Counted from the first letter of the stretch, positions 1 through 9,602 are shown. The stretch: DNA of 32,151 nt from Acetofilamentum sp. (GCA_020722645.1 DYKL01000005.1:1-32151); one strand, 5' to 3'. Program-made: numbers and translations. The notes: generated by a model from the sequence alone, not told the origin.

Positions 1-43
1 TTTTCTTAGCTATCGCCTGTAAAACCTGAAAAGTTGTAAGTAA

Positions 44-819
44 GTTCCGTTATATGCCTTTGCATATTTATTAGTTAATGAAAATGTTGATAATTCAGAA
101 CTTAATATCCCGCAACAACAAACCGTTAACAATGAAACTTTTTTGCAAACATTAGTTAATGAAAATGTTGATAATTCAGAACTTAATATCCCGCAACAAC
201 AAACCGTTAACAATGAAACTTTTTTGCAAACAACCGATTATATCTACTCTGTAACCGGAGGGATAGTTGAAACAAAAGAAAATAATACTTATTCTGACAA
301 TTTTTATGTAGAAACAGAAAAAAATGAATTGATAAAAATATCTATAAATGATACAAAACAGATTGAAACAGGTTCAGAAATTGGTTATCTTGCAAGAATT
401 TTGGCTGCAGAAGCCTTGATTTATGAAAAAAGCGGCAATTATTACAATATTTCATTGTTTACAAGAATTTGTATTGCCGAAACTATTAAAAACAGGAAAA
501 ATTCTGATTTTGGTTTTTACAAAAATTATAAATCATACCGAAGTGTTATTATTTATACCGGTTATGCTACTTATGCTAAAGAGTTTCAAAATACACAAAC
601 TTGGCTTAAAAATGTTGTAGCAAAAAAACGATTTGTCCAAGAAGTGCTGCCTGCTGCTATTTATGTGTATTTAACGAAACAAATTTTACTCACGAAGCAA
701 CCGGATTTATTACACCGGCTAAATTATCTAAAGAAAAATATCAAAAATTTCAAAATAGAATACTAATTAAAATTGATAATATTGACCCTTATTATGAGTT
801 TACTTTTTGGAAATATTAA
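44..819 (+). pseudogene. Degraded or frameshifted ORF, possibly SleB-like cell wall hydrolase domain protein
   Basis: Open frame from 44 (no ATG in the first repeat copy; first possible start is TTG 143) to 766. The sense-looking continuation FNETNFTHEATGFITPAKLSKEKYQKFQNRILIKIDNIDPYYEFTFWKY* lies in another frame and ends at TAA 817-819. The IARILAAEALIYEK..RICIAETIKNRKN stretch is reminiscent of SleB-type hydrolases (weak). Confidence 0.5.
70..231 (+). repeat. Perfect tandem duplication, 2 x 81 bp (27 codons, in frame)
   Basis: Copies 70-150 and 151-231 are identical: attagttaatgaaaatgttgataattcagaacttaatatcccgcaacaacaaaccgttaacaatgaaacttttttgcaaac. Confidence 0.97.
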
Positions 820-870
820 GCTGAATTATTCAGATAATTACTTACGTGAAATCGCTTCGCTAGTTCAGGA

Positions 871-930
871 GTTATAAAGCCTGTGCTGTAAGCATCTAAG
901 TTTAAGGCCTGCCCTGTAAGGGTCTATAAA
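871..930 (+). repeat. Degenerate 30-bp tandem repeat (CCTGnnCTGTAAGnnTCTA core)
   Basis: 871-900 gttataaagcctgtgctgtaagcatctaag; 901-930 tttaaggcctgccctgtaagggtctataaa. A reverse-complement relative lies at 9603-9632. Confidence 0.7.
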
Positions 931-1196
931 GTTATAAATTCTTTTATTTTTTTAATTTAGCCTAAATTTGAATTTACAATAATTCGTTAATTTTTCAATT
1001 AGCGTCATCCTGAGTGATAACGAAGGAAGCAAATTATTGATTTTCAATCAATTACTAATTTGTTACACGTACAAAATCAATTTGCTGAATATTAACGAAT
1101 TACTTCAAAAAATACCGAACTATTGAATTTAAAAATTATTGAATTAAAATCAACTTAATCTTTTAACTAAAAACTATTCAGGGCAGGCTTTCAACT

Positions 1197-1220
1197 CCAA
1201 ATTATTTATAAATAATTTGG
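1197..1220. repeat. Perfect 24-bp palindrome
   Basis: CCAAATTATTTATAAATAATTTGG equals its own reverse complement; upstream of the tetR-like gene. Confidence 0.95.
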
Positions 1221-1561
1221 TTTAATTTACAAACAATATATTTTTTTTTGAAACTTTCCTGAATTAATATTTTTTAATATTTTATGAGTTCAGTATAAAA
1301 AGGTCGTAAAAAGCAAACTCAAACTTGCAAGTATTTGATTATCAAGTAGTTATGTTTGTTTATTATTTTTTGTAAAACACTATAAATCAATTAGTTATGT
1401 TTTATTTGTTCTTTTTTGATAGCTTTTTAGACCGGACTCTTTTATGAAATCGACAAAACACAATTGTTCTGTCGTTTTTTTTAAAAACATAAAAACTTTT
1501 TTTAAAAAATAGTTTCCAAGTTTCAAAGTTTTATATTTTATTTGCACAAAAATTTTTAGAA

Positions 1562-2167
1562 GTGGAAAAAGAAGAAGAAATATTACAAAAAGCTAAAATG
1601 CTTTTTATGACTTATGGTTTACGGAGTATTACTATGGACGATTTAGCAAGGGAACTTTGTGTATCAAAAAAAACATTATATCAATTTTTCAAAGATAAAG
1701 CAGATTTGATTGAAAAAATTGTTAAATCTGAAATTGATATGATGTTGAAAAAAATGCAAAAAATATACGACCAGAGTGAAAATACTATTGACAGAATGAT
1801 TAAAATCAATCTGCACATGATTGAAATGAGGAAAAGTACTCCAAAAAATGTTCAATACGATTTGGAAAAATATTACCCTGAAATTGCAGAAAAATCAAAA
1901 AAAGAAACCGATAAAAAAATGTTTGAAGCTATTAAAGAAAATCACGAAAGAGGTAAAAAAGAAGGGCTTATCAGAGAAGATTTGAATACAGATATTATTG
2001 CTTCATTACAAATAAATCGTAGTAAATATATTAACAAAATGATTGAAGAACTAAATAATTATGATGATGAAAAAATTTTGAACGATATTTTTGAATATCA
2101 TATCAGAGGTATTGCAACTGAAAAAGGAATAAATTATTATCAAAATAAATTCAATAAAAACAAGTAA
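1562..2167 (+). CDS. TetR/AcrR family transcriptional regulator
   Basis: N-terminal HTH: AKMLFMTYGLRSITMDDLARELCVSKKTLYQFFKDKADLI; GTG start; first gene of an RND efflux operon. Confidence 0.93.
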   Translation: MEKEEEILQKAKMLFMTYGLRSITMDDLARELCVSKKTLYQFFKDKADLIEKIVKSEIDMMLKKMQKIYDQSENTIDRMIKINLHMIEMRKSTPKNVQYDLEKYYPEIAEKSKKETDKKMFEAIKENHERGKKEGLIREDLNTDIIASLQINRSKYINKMIEELNNYDDEKILNDIFEYHIRGIATEKGINYYQNKFNKNK

Positions 2168-2168
2168 A

Positions 2169-3560
2169 ATGATAAAAAAAACCGCCTTAAATATTATAAT
2201 AATTTTTCTTGGCTTTATTTTAAATGCTCAAGAAATTAAAACAGTAGAATTTGATGTAAATCAAGCAGTTGATTATGCGATGGAAAACAATCTGACAATA
2301 AAAAACAGTCAGTCAGAAATTGCAAAAGCTAAATGGAAAGTGTGGGAAACGACAGCAATAGGCTTACCGCAAGTGAATGCAACGATAGACTATAACCTTT
2401 ATCCTGATATTCCGACACAATATATGCCTGATTTTATTACACCTGCAATTATTGGAGCAAATACTTATTATTTCGGATTAACGCCGGTTGCTCCTCTGCC
2501 CGAAGAAGGTGAAAAATTTGCTGTTCAATTTGGAAATAAACATAATATGAACTACGGTGCTTCTGTCTCTCAACTTATTTTCAGCGGAGAATACATTGTT
2601 GGACTTATGGCAGCTAGAACTTACAAACTTTTATCTGAACAAAATTTTGATAAAGCAAAGATTGAGCTTAAAGCTACTGTTAAACTTGCATATTATATGG
2701 TTTTAATAGCTAATCAAAGCAAAGAAATTCTAATCGAAAATTACAAAAACATTGAAAAATTACACATTGAAACACAAAAACTTGTTGATGTAGGTTTTGC
2801 AAGTCAGTCACAGGCTGACCAGATGAAAATATTGGAACTGACGCTAAAAAATCAAATTTCATCGTTAGAAAGACAAGAAGAATTGTCTGTTTTAATGCTC
2901 AAATTTCATTTAGGTTTAATTCCGCAAGACAGTCTTATTTTAACTACTAAATTAGATGAATTAGTTAAAGAAATAAGTTTGGAAATTGTCGGGACTGAAT
3001 TTGACGTAAACGCAAATATGGATTATCAGCTTATGACAACTCAGGTAGCATTAGCAAAATTGAATCTTAAAAGATCTATGAGTACAACTTTACCTACTTT
3101 GACAGGTTTTTATTCATATTCTGAAAATGCTCAAAATGACTCATTGATTTTTATTGATAATACAAAAGAATGGAACCCGACGTCTGTAGTTGGTTTGAAA
3201 TTAAGCATACCTATATTCTCAAGCGGACAAAGAACAGCTGTAATCCAACAAAGAAAAATTGAATACAATATTGCCGAAAACCAAAAACAAATGGTTGAAC
3301 AACAACTGAATATTAAATTCTATCAAACAAAAAGCAATTATCTGAATGCTCTTGAAACTCTTCTTAATCAAAAAGAAAATTTAGATTTATCTAAAAAAAT
3401 TTACAACGAAACGCTTATTAAATACAAAGAAGGAGCGGCAAGCAGTATGGATTTAACTCAAAATCAAAATCAATATTTACAAAACGAAGCAAGTTACTAT
3501 CAATCTTTGCTTCAACTACTTAACTCTAAAACTGAACTTGAAAAATTATTAAACAAATAA
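2169..3560 (+). CDS. TolC family outer membrane efflux protein
   Basis: Signal peptide and repeated long helical segments (VDYAMENNLTIKNSQSEIAKAKWKV...; EGAASSMDLTQNQNQYLQNEASYYQSLLQLLNSKTELEKLL). Confidence 0.93.
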   Translation: MIKKTALNIIIIFLGFILNAQEIKTVEFDVNQAVDYAMENNLTIKNSQSEIAKAKWKVWETTAIGLPQVNATIDYNLYPDIPTQYMPDFITPAIIGANTYYFGLTPVAPLPEEGEKFAVQFGNKHNMNYGASVSQLIFSGEYIVGLMAARTYKLLSEQNFDKAKIELKATVKLAYYMVLIANQSKEILIENYKNIEKLHIETQKLVDVGFASQSQADQMKILELTLKNQISSLERQEELSVLMLKFHLGLIPQDSLILTTKLDELVKEISLEIVGTEFDVNANMDYQLMTTQVALAKLNLKRSMSTTLPTLTGFYSYSENAQNDSLIFIDNTKEWNPTSVVGLKLSIPIFSSGQRTAVIQQRKIEYNIAENQKQMVEQQLNIKFYQTKSNYLNALETLLNQKENLDLSKKIYNETLIKYKEGAASSMDLTQNQNQYLQNEASYYQSLLQLLNSKTELEKLLNK

Positions 3561-3570
3561 ACTCGCAAAT

Positions 3571-4698
3571 ATGAAAAAAGTAATAATAACTATTGTTTTA
3601 TTCGGTTTTATAATCACCGGTTGCAAAACAGACACTGAAAATCCGGATTTTATCAAAAACCAGATTATGGAATATAAAATACAAGTCGAAAATCTTAATG
3701 AAAAAATATTTGAACTTGAAAAAAAATTAGATGATAACGGTCAATCTAAAGAAGCAATAAAAGTAGAAGCAGAGATCGTTGAAAGTACAAATTTTGAACA
3801 ATTTATTGATGTTTCTGCTGTTGTAGATGCTGATTTAAATTCTCTTATCAGCCCTCAAATGAATGGCCAGATAACAAAAATTTACGTAAAAGAAGGACAA
3901 TTCGTTTCAAAAGGTCAAACACTTGCAAAACTAAATGACGAAGTTTTGCTTAAAAATCTCGCTCAACTCGAAACAAGCCTGCTATTAGCTGACACATTGT
4001 ACGAAAAACAGAAAAAATTATGGGAAGACAAAGTTATTTCAGAAGTTGAATATTTACGTTCAAAAAATCAAAAAGAAACAATTGAAAAAAACATAGATGT
4101 TATCAAATCCCAAATCCGTTTATCTACTATTACAGCACCTTTCAGTGGTATTGTAGATAGAATTTTCGGAAAAGAAGGTGAAATAGGCGTCCCCGGTAAA
4201 ACGTTGATTCAACTTGTTAATCTTAATAAGATGATTGCAACTGCCGATGTATCTGAAAAATACCTTCCTTCAATTAAAGTTGGTGATGAAGTTTCAATTA
4301 GTTTCAAAACATATCCTGACTTGAATATTGAGAGCAAAGTATATCAAATTGGAAATGTAATTGACCCTAATAACCGTACTTTCAGAATTAAAGTAATGTT
4401 CGATAATATTGACAGTAAAATTAAACCAAATATGCTGTCGGTCATACGTTTTCAAAATTTTCAGACAAATAACGCAATAGTTGTTCCAACTAATATTTTA
4501 ACGGAAGACATTGATGGTTGGTATCTTTACACAATAGAAAACAAAGACGGAAAAGATTTTGCAGCAAAAAAATATGTTAAAATCGGAAATTCCAACGAAA
4601 ATCAAACAGTCATTGAATCCGGACTAAAAGAGGGTGATAAAGTTATTACAAAAGGCTTTAACCTTCTCAAAAACGGAATGGAAGTTAAAATTCAATAA
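3571..4698 (+). CDS. Efflux RND transporter periplasmic adaptor subunit (lipoprotein, MFP/HlyD type)
   Basis: Lipobox FIITGCK; GQITKIYVKEGQFVSKGQTLAKLND biotinyl-lipoyl-like domain; ITAPFSGIVDRIFGKEGEIG. Confidence 0.93.
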   Translation: MKKVIITIVLFGFIITGCKTDTENPDFIKNQIMEYKIQVENLNEKIFELEKKLDDNGQSKEAIKVEAEIVESTNFEQFIDVSAVVDADLNSLISPQMNGQITKIYVKEGQFVSKGQTLAKLNDEVLLKNLAQLETSLLLADTLYEKQKKLWEDKVISEVEYLRSKNQKETIEKNIDVIKSQIRLSTITAPFSGIVDRIFGKEGEIGVPGKTLIQLVNLNKMIATADVSEKYLPSIKVGDEVSISFKTYPDLNIESKVYQIGNVIDPNNRTFRIKVMFDNIDSKIKPNMLSVIRFQNFQTNNAIVVPTNILTEDIDGWYLYTIENKDGKDFAAKKYVKIGNSNENQTVIESGLKEGDKVITKGFNLLKNGMEVKIQ

Positions 4699-4762
4699 GT
4701 AAAATCAGCTGAAATTTATTTTAAATTAAATCAGCAAAATAAATCAAACAATTCTATAAAAA

Positions 4763-7700
4763 ATGGAAGAAATTAATAAATCACACAGGGATTTTAAACT
4801 TACAAGTTGGGCGATAAATAACAAAAACACTATATATTTGGCTTTGTTTGTGCTCTTGATTTTCGGTATTATTTCTTATTTAAGTTTACCTAAAGAATTA
4901 TTTCCGGAAATTAATTACCCCACTGTTTTTGTAAACACTGTTTATCCGGGTAATTCGCCAAGTGACATCGAAAACTTAATAACAAAACCACTTGAAAAAG
5001 AACTTAAATCATTACCTGACGTTAAAAGAGTACGTTCTACTTCTGCACAGGACGCTTCGATGATTTTTGTTGAATATCGTGCAAATGTTGATATTGATGA
5101 CGTTTTTCAAGATGTCAAAGACGGTGTAGATAAATCAAAAAGCAACCTTCCGGACGATTTACTTGCCGATCCGATGGTTATTGAGCTTAATTTTTCTGAA
5201 TTTCCGGTTGTAACAATAAATTTATCAGGGCAATACAATATTGATGAACTTAAAAGTTTTGCCGATTTGCTTGTTGATGAATTAGAAACTGTCCCTGAAG
5301 TATCATCAGTTGAAATAAGTGGTTTGAGCGACAAAGAAATTCAAGTAAATATTGACGCATACAAACTCACTGAAATGAACTTGAGTTTCAACACTATTGC
5401 AAATGCTATAAAGTTTGAAAATGTAACGATGTCTGCCGGTGAAATTAAAATGGGAGACGTTGAACGTAGTTTAAGAATTGTTGGCGAATATTCTTCTGTT
5501 GAAGAAATTCAAAATATAATTGTAAAAACAGACAATGGAATACCTGTTTATTTAAAAGATGTTGCAGAAGTTAAAGAAACTTATAAAGAGGCAGACAGCT
5601 ACTCAAGATTATGGAGACAACCAGTCATTTCATTGCAAGTTATAAAAAAGAACAACGAAAATGTTATAAATTGTGTTGATAATGTTTTAGAAAAAATTGA
5701 TGAATCAAAAAAAGACGGAAAAATACCCGAAGACTTAGTTATTACAGTTACAAACAATCAATCAAAGAGTATTAAATTTATGCTGAAAAACTTAGAAAAT
5801 AACATTATAATGGGTGTTATTTTGGTTTTATTGATTTTGCTTTTGTTTTTGGGGATTAGAAATGCATTGCTTGTTAGTTTTTCTATTCCGATGTCAATGT
5901 TTCTTTCTTTTGCAATTTTAAGTGCAATGGGAGAAACCATCAATATGATTACTCTGTTTTCTATGATTTTGGCACTTGGTATGTTAGTAGATAATGCTAT
6001 TGTAGTAGTTGAAAATATATACAGATTTACTGACAAAGGTTACAATTTAAAAGAAGCAGCAAGGCTTGCTACATCAGAGGTTGCGGTACCTATAATAGCT
6101 TCAACATTAACAACTTTAGCTGCATTTTTCCCGCTGATTTTCTGGAACGACCTGATAGGTGTATTTATGAAACTTTTACCGCTAACTTTAATTATTGTTC
6201 TGTCTGCTTCATTATTTAATGCTCTTGTTTTTACACCGGTTTTAAGTCGTGTTTTTGTTAAAAATACTTCTGAAATTATAAAACCTTCAAAAAAGAAAAC
6301 TATAATTTGGTCGGCATCATTTCTCGTTGTCGGGGTATTATTCGATATTATATCTTTTAATGTTCTTGGAAACTTACTAATAATTTCAGGCTTGCTTTAT
6401 TTACTATATACTTTTGTTTTATTTGATTTATCAAAATGGACACAAAATAAATTTTTAGTTTGGTTAGAAGAAGTTTATCTGAAATTTATTAAGTATTCTT
6501 TAAGGGGTAAAAAGCCGGGCTTGATTATTGGTGGAGTTACTCTCCTTTTATTTGTTACAATGTTTTTTTATTTTGGCGTAAGAAGACCTCAAGTTACTTT
6601 ATTTCCGAGTAACCAACCTCAATATTTTAATATGAACGTAGAGCTTCCTTCAGGTACTGGATTAAATTTTACAGATTCTGTAATGAATATTATTGAAGAT
6701 GATATGGATTCTTTGCTTATACCATATAAGGATATTGTGGAATCTAAAATTGTTAATGTAGGAAATGGTGTCAGAACAGGAGCTTTTAATGTCGGGACAA
6801 AATTAAACAGAGGTCAAATTTCAGTTTATTTTGTTGATTATGAATATCGTAACGGGATTAATACATCTGATATTTTAATTGAAGTCTCTGAATATTTTAA
6901 AAACAGATATGCCGGATTAAAAATAACTTTTGATAAAAACAGAATGGGTCCTCCGAGCGGAAAAGCAATTAATATCGAATTAAGCGGTGAAGATATGGAT
7001 ATGCTCATTAGTCTTTCTGATTCTGTAATTACAAAAATTAACAATGCCAAAATTCCGGGTATTGAAAACATTGAACTTGACATTGAAACAGGAAAACCTG
7101 AAATGATTATTTCGGTAGATAGAGAAAAAGCCGGTAGGTATGGCGTTAGCACTATGCAGATTGCTTCAATTATCAGATATTCTTTGTATGGATTTGAAGT
7201 TTCAAAATATAAAACAGAAGACGATGAATATCCTATAATGTTGAGATTTTCCGAAAATTACAGACACGATTTACAAACTCTTATGAATCAAAAAATAACT
7301 TTCAAAAACAGCAGAGGTGCTGATGTTGATATTCCAATTTCTTCAGTAGCGTCATACAAATTAAGCAATACAGTAAGCTCAGTCAGAAGAATTAATCGGG
7401 ACAGAACTATTACTATTTCATCAAATGTTCTTGAAGGTTACAATGCAAATGATATTAACATTTTGATTAAATCAGAATTAAAATCATTAAAATTACCTGA
7501 GGGATACAAAATTAACTATACCGGAGAACAAGAGGATATTGAGAGTTCTATGAGATTCATTCAAATTGCTATGTTAGTTGCTATTGCTTTGATTTTAATA
7601 ATTTTAGTAACACAATTTAATTCAATAGTAAAACCTTTAATAATTTTATTCAGTGTAATTCTCAGTACAATAGGCGTCTTTGGTGGTTTAGCTACATTTA

Positions 7701-8164
7701 ATTTGGATTTTGTTATAATAATGACAGGTGTCGGTTTAATTTCTCTCGCAGGAATAGTTGTTAATAATGCTATTGTTTTAATTGATTACATTGATATTTT
7801 GAAAGAAGATAGAAAAAAAGAACTTGGTATTGAAAGTGATAAAGATTTACCAATCAATGAAATAATTGATTGTATTGTAATGGCAGGAAAAACACGTTTA
7901 AGACCTGTATTATTAACAGCCATAACAACTGTACTGGGTTTAGTTTCACTTGCTGTTGGTCTAAATATTGATTTTGGTGGTTTATTTTCTGAACTTAAAC
8001 CTAATATTTATCTTGGCGGTGATAATGTTCAATTCTGGGGACCTATGGCTTGGACTGTAATTTTCGGGCTTAGTTTTGCAACATTTATGACTTTAATTGT
8101 TATTCCAGCTATGTATTTATTAGGAAACAAAATAAAATTAAAATTCAGCAAAGAAGAAAATTAA
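4763..8164 (+). CDS. Efflux RND transporter permease subunit (AcrB/CusA superfamily)
   Basis: 1133 aa; SYLSLPKELFPEINYPTVFVNTVYPGNSPSDIENLITKPLEKEL; GMLVDNAIVVVENIYR; GIVVNNAIVLIDYI. Confidence 0.96.
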   Translation: MEEINKSHRDFKLTSWAINNKNTIYLALFVLLIFGIISYLSLPKELFPEINYPTVFVNTVYPGNSPSDIENLITKPLEKELKSLPDVKRVRSTSAQDASMIFVEYRANVDIDDVFQDVKDGVDKSKSNLPDDLLADPMVIELNFSEFPVVTINLSGQYNIDELKSFADLLVDELETVPEVSSVEISGLSDKEIQVNIDAYKLTEMNLSFNTIANAIKFENVTMSAGEIKMGDVERSLRIVGEYSSVEEIQNIIVKTDNGIPVYLKDVAEVKETYKEADSYSRLWRQPVISLQVIKKNNENVINCVDNVLEKIDESKKDGKIPEDLVITVTNNQSKSIKFMLKNLENNIIMGVILVLLILLLFLGIRNALLVSFSIPMSMFLSFAILSAMGETINMITLFSMILALGMLVDNAIVVVENIYRFTDKGYNLKEAARLATSEVAVPIIASTLTTLAAFFPLIFWNDLIGVFMKLLPLTLIIVLSASLFNALVFTPVLSRVFVKNTSEIIKPSKKKTIIWSASFLVVGVLFDIISFNVLGNLLIISGLLYLLYTFVLFDLSKWTQNKFLVWLEEVYLKFIKYSLRGKKPGLIIGGVTLLLFVTMFFYFGVRRPQVTLFPSNQPQYFNMNVELPSGTGLNFTDSVMNIIEDDMDSLLIPYKDIVESKIVNVGNGVRTGAFNVGTKLNRGQISVYFVDYEYRNGINTSDILIEVSEYFKNRYAGLKITFDKNRMGPPSGKAINIELSGEDMDMLISLSDSVITKINNAKIPGIENIELDIETGKPEMIISVDREKAGRYGVSTMQIASIIRYSLYGFEVSKYKTEDDEYPIMLRFSENYRHDLQTLMNQKITFKNSRGADVDIPISSVASYKLSNTVSSVRRINRDRTITISSNVLEGYNANDINILIKSELKSLKLPEGYKINYTGEQEDIESSMRFIQIAMLVAIALILIILVTQFNSIVKPLIILFSVILSTIGVFGGLATFNLDFVIIMTGVGLISLAGIVVNNAIVLIDYIDILKEDRKKELGIESDKDLPINEIIDCIVMAGKTRLRPVLLTAITTVLGLVSLAVGLNIDFGGLFSELKPNIYLGGDNVQFWGPMAWTVIFGLSFATFMTLIVIPAMYLLGNKIKLKFSKEEN

Positions 8165-8172
8165 AAATAAAA

Positions 8173-8201
8173 CTCGTCATAATGACGAGATTTTTATTTT
8201 T
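8173..8201 (+). terminator. Rho-independent terminator after the RND operon
   Basis: Stem CTCGTCA-taa-TGACGAG followed by atttttatttt. Confidence 0.85.
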
Positions 8202-8240
8202 GCATAAAACTTTTAATGTTATTAAATAAAATTTTTTGCA

Positions 8241-8792
8241 ATGAAATATCTTTTTTTTGATACTGAAACAACCGGTTTCCCGCCGTCTGCCAGATTAGTT
8301 CAAATTGCTTGGCAAATTTGGGAAGACAACTCTTTAATTTCCAAACAAAACCACATAATTAAACCCGAAGGATATATAATCCCTGATGAAGTAGCAAAAA
8401 TTCACGGCATTACAACTGAAATTGCTCTTAAAAAAGGTGAAGATTTATTTGAAATTATGTCGTTGTTTGACAAGGAAATTAATACAGTTGATTATTTAGT
8501 GGCTCATAATTATAATTTTGATTCAAAAATTGTAATGGGTGAATTTAAAAGATTATCTATGATAACTGTATTTGAGCAAATTCCACATTTAGATACAATG
8601 AAATCCAGTACAAATTATTTAAAATTGCCTAAAACGAGCAATAAATACGGAGGAGCATATAAGTATCCACGTTTAGAAGAACTATACTATAATTTGTTCA
8701 ATTCTAACTTTAAAAATGCACACTCGGCTGATGCTGATGTTGATGCTACTGCTAAATGTTTTTTTGAACTGCAAAGCAGAGGAGTTTTGTAA
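8241..8792 (+). CDS. DEDDh-family 3'-5' exonuclease (DnaQ epsilon-like)
   Basis: FDTETTGFP (ExoI), HGIT, VAHNYNFDSKIV (ExoII), HSADADVDATAKCF (ExoIII). Confidence 0.9.
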   Translation: MKYLFFDTETTGFPPSARLVQIAWQIWEDNSLISKQNHIIKPEGYIIPDEVAKIHGITTEIALKKGEDLFEIMSLFDKEINTVDYLVAHNYNFDSKIVMGEFKRLSMITVFEQIPHLDTMKSSTNYLKLPKTSNKYGGAYKYPRLEELYYNLFNSNFKNAHSADADVDATAKCFFELQSRGVL

Positions 8793-9209
8793 ATGAGAAT
8801 TTTGGCTATTGATTACGGCAAAAAAAGAACCGGTTTAGCTGTTACTGACCCTTTAAAAATTATTGCTCATTCTCTCGAAACTGTCGAAACATCTAAACTT
8901 AATGATTATATTGACAATTATCTAAAAAAAGAAGATGTCGAAGAAATTGTAATCGGTCATCCGAAACATTCTGACAATACAGATGCTGATATATTTGCTG
9001 AAATCAAAAATTTTCAAATTAAACTCGAAAAAAAATATCCTGATTTGATTTATACTTTTTGGGACGAAAGATATACATCAAAAATGGCTGTAAAATCAAT
9101 GGTTGAAGCGGGTTTCAAAAAGAAAGATAGAAGAAAAAAAGAAAATATTGATAAAATAGCCGCAACTATAATTTTACAGGAATATTTACAATCAAAACAA
9201 AACCATTAA
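8793..9209 (+). CDS. ruvX: Holliday junction resolvase RuvX (YqgF)
   Basis: MRILAIDYGKKRTGLAVTDP; WDERYTSKMAVKSMVEAGFKKKDRRKKENIDKIAATIILQEYL. Confidence 0.94.
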   Translation: MRILAIDYGKKRTGLAVTDPLKIIAHSLETVETSKLNDYIDNYLKKEDVEEIVIGHPKHSDNTDADIFAEIKNFQIKLEKKYPDLIYTFWDERYTSKMAVKSMVEAGFKKKDRRKKENIDKIAATIILQEYLQSKQNH

Positions 9210-9236
9210 TGTACTGACATTGCACACAATGTCTCT
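9207..9236. repeat. 30-bp palindromic REP-like element, copy A
   Basis: TAATGTACTGACATTGCACACAATGTCTCT; GACATTG/CAATGTC stem; 27/30 identical to 29009-29038. Confidence 0.85.
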
Positions 9237-9250
9237 AAAACAAAAAAATT

Positions 9251-9562
9251 ATGTCTGTTTTATTGGAATATGCAATGTTTCCCACAGATAAAGGCGAAAG
9301 TGTCAGCGAATATGTTTCTAAAATTATCGAAATGATTAGAAACTCCGGCTTTCAGTACAAATTAACTGCAATGGGTACAATAGTTGAAACTTCATCAGTT
9401 GAAGAAGCAACTGAAATTATCAACAAATCTTATTCAATTTTAGAAACTTACAGCAATAGAGTTTATGCTTCTATTAAATTAGACATACAAAAAAATAAGA
9501 AAAACAGATTGTTATCGAAAATAAAATCTATCGAAAATAAGATAGGTGAGGTTGAAAAATAA
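9251..9562 (+). CDS. Thiamine-binding / MTH1187 (UPF0045) family protein
   Basis: LLEYAMFPTDKGESVSEYVSKIIEMIRNSGFQYKLTAMGTIVETSSVEEATEIINKSY matches this family's pattern. Confidence 0.85.
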   Translation: MSVLLEYAMFPTDKGESVSEYVSKIIEMIRNSGFQYKLTAMGTIVETSSVEEATEIINKSYSILETYSNRVYASIKLDIQKNKKNRLLSKIKSIENKIGEVEK

Positions 9563-9602
9563 TTCTTTGATACCATTTTAATGCTAACTTGACAAATTTT
9601 AC

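Noticed and set aside
10-213. Minus-strand ORF with an internally repeated protein (LLTVCCCGILSSELSTFSLTN x2)
   Set aside because: Its repeat is only the antisense of the 81-bp tandem duplication; the plus-strand reading is the more protein-like one.
5107-7152. Minus-strand ORFs inside the RND permease gene
   Set aside because: Antisense open frames in an AT-rich, well-supported CDS; no independent evidence.
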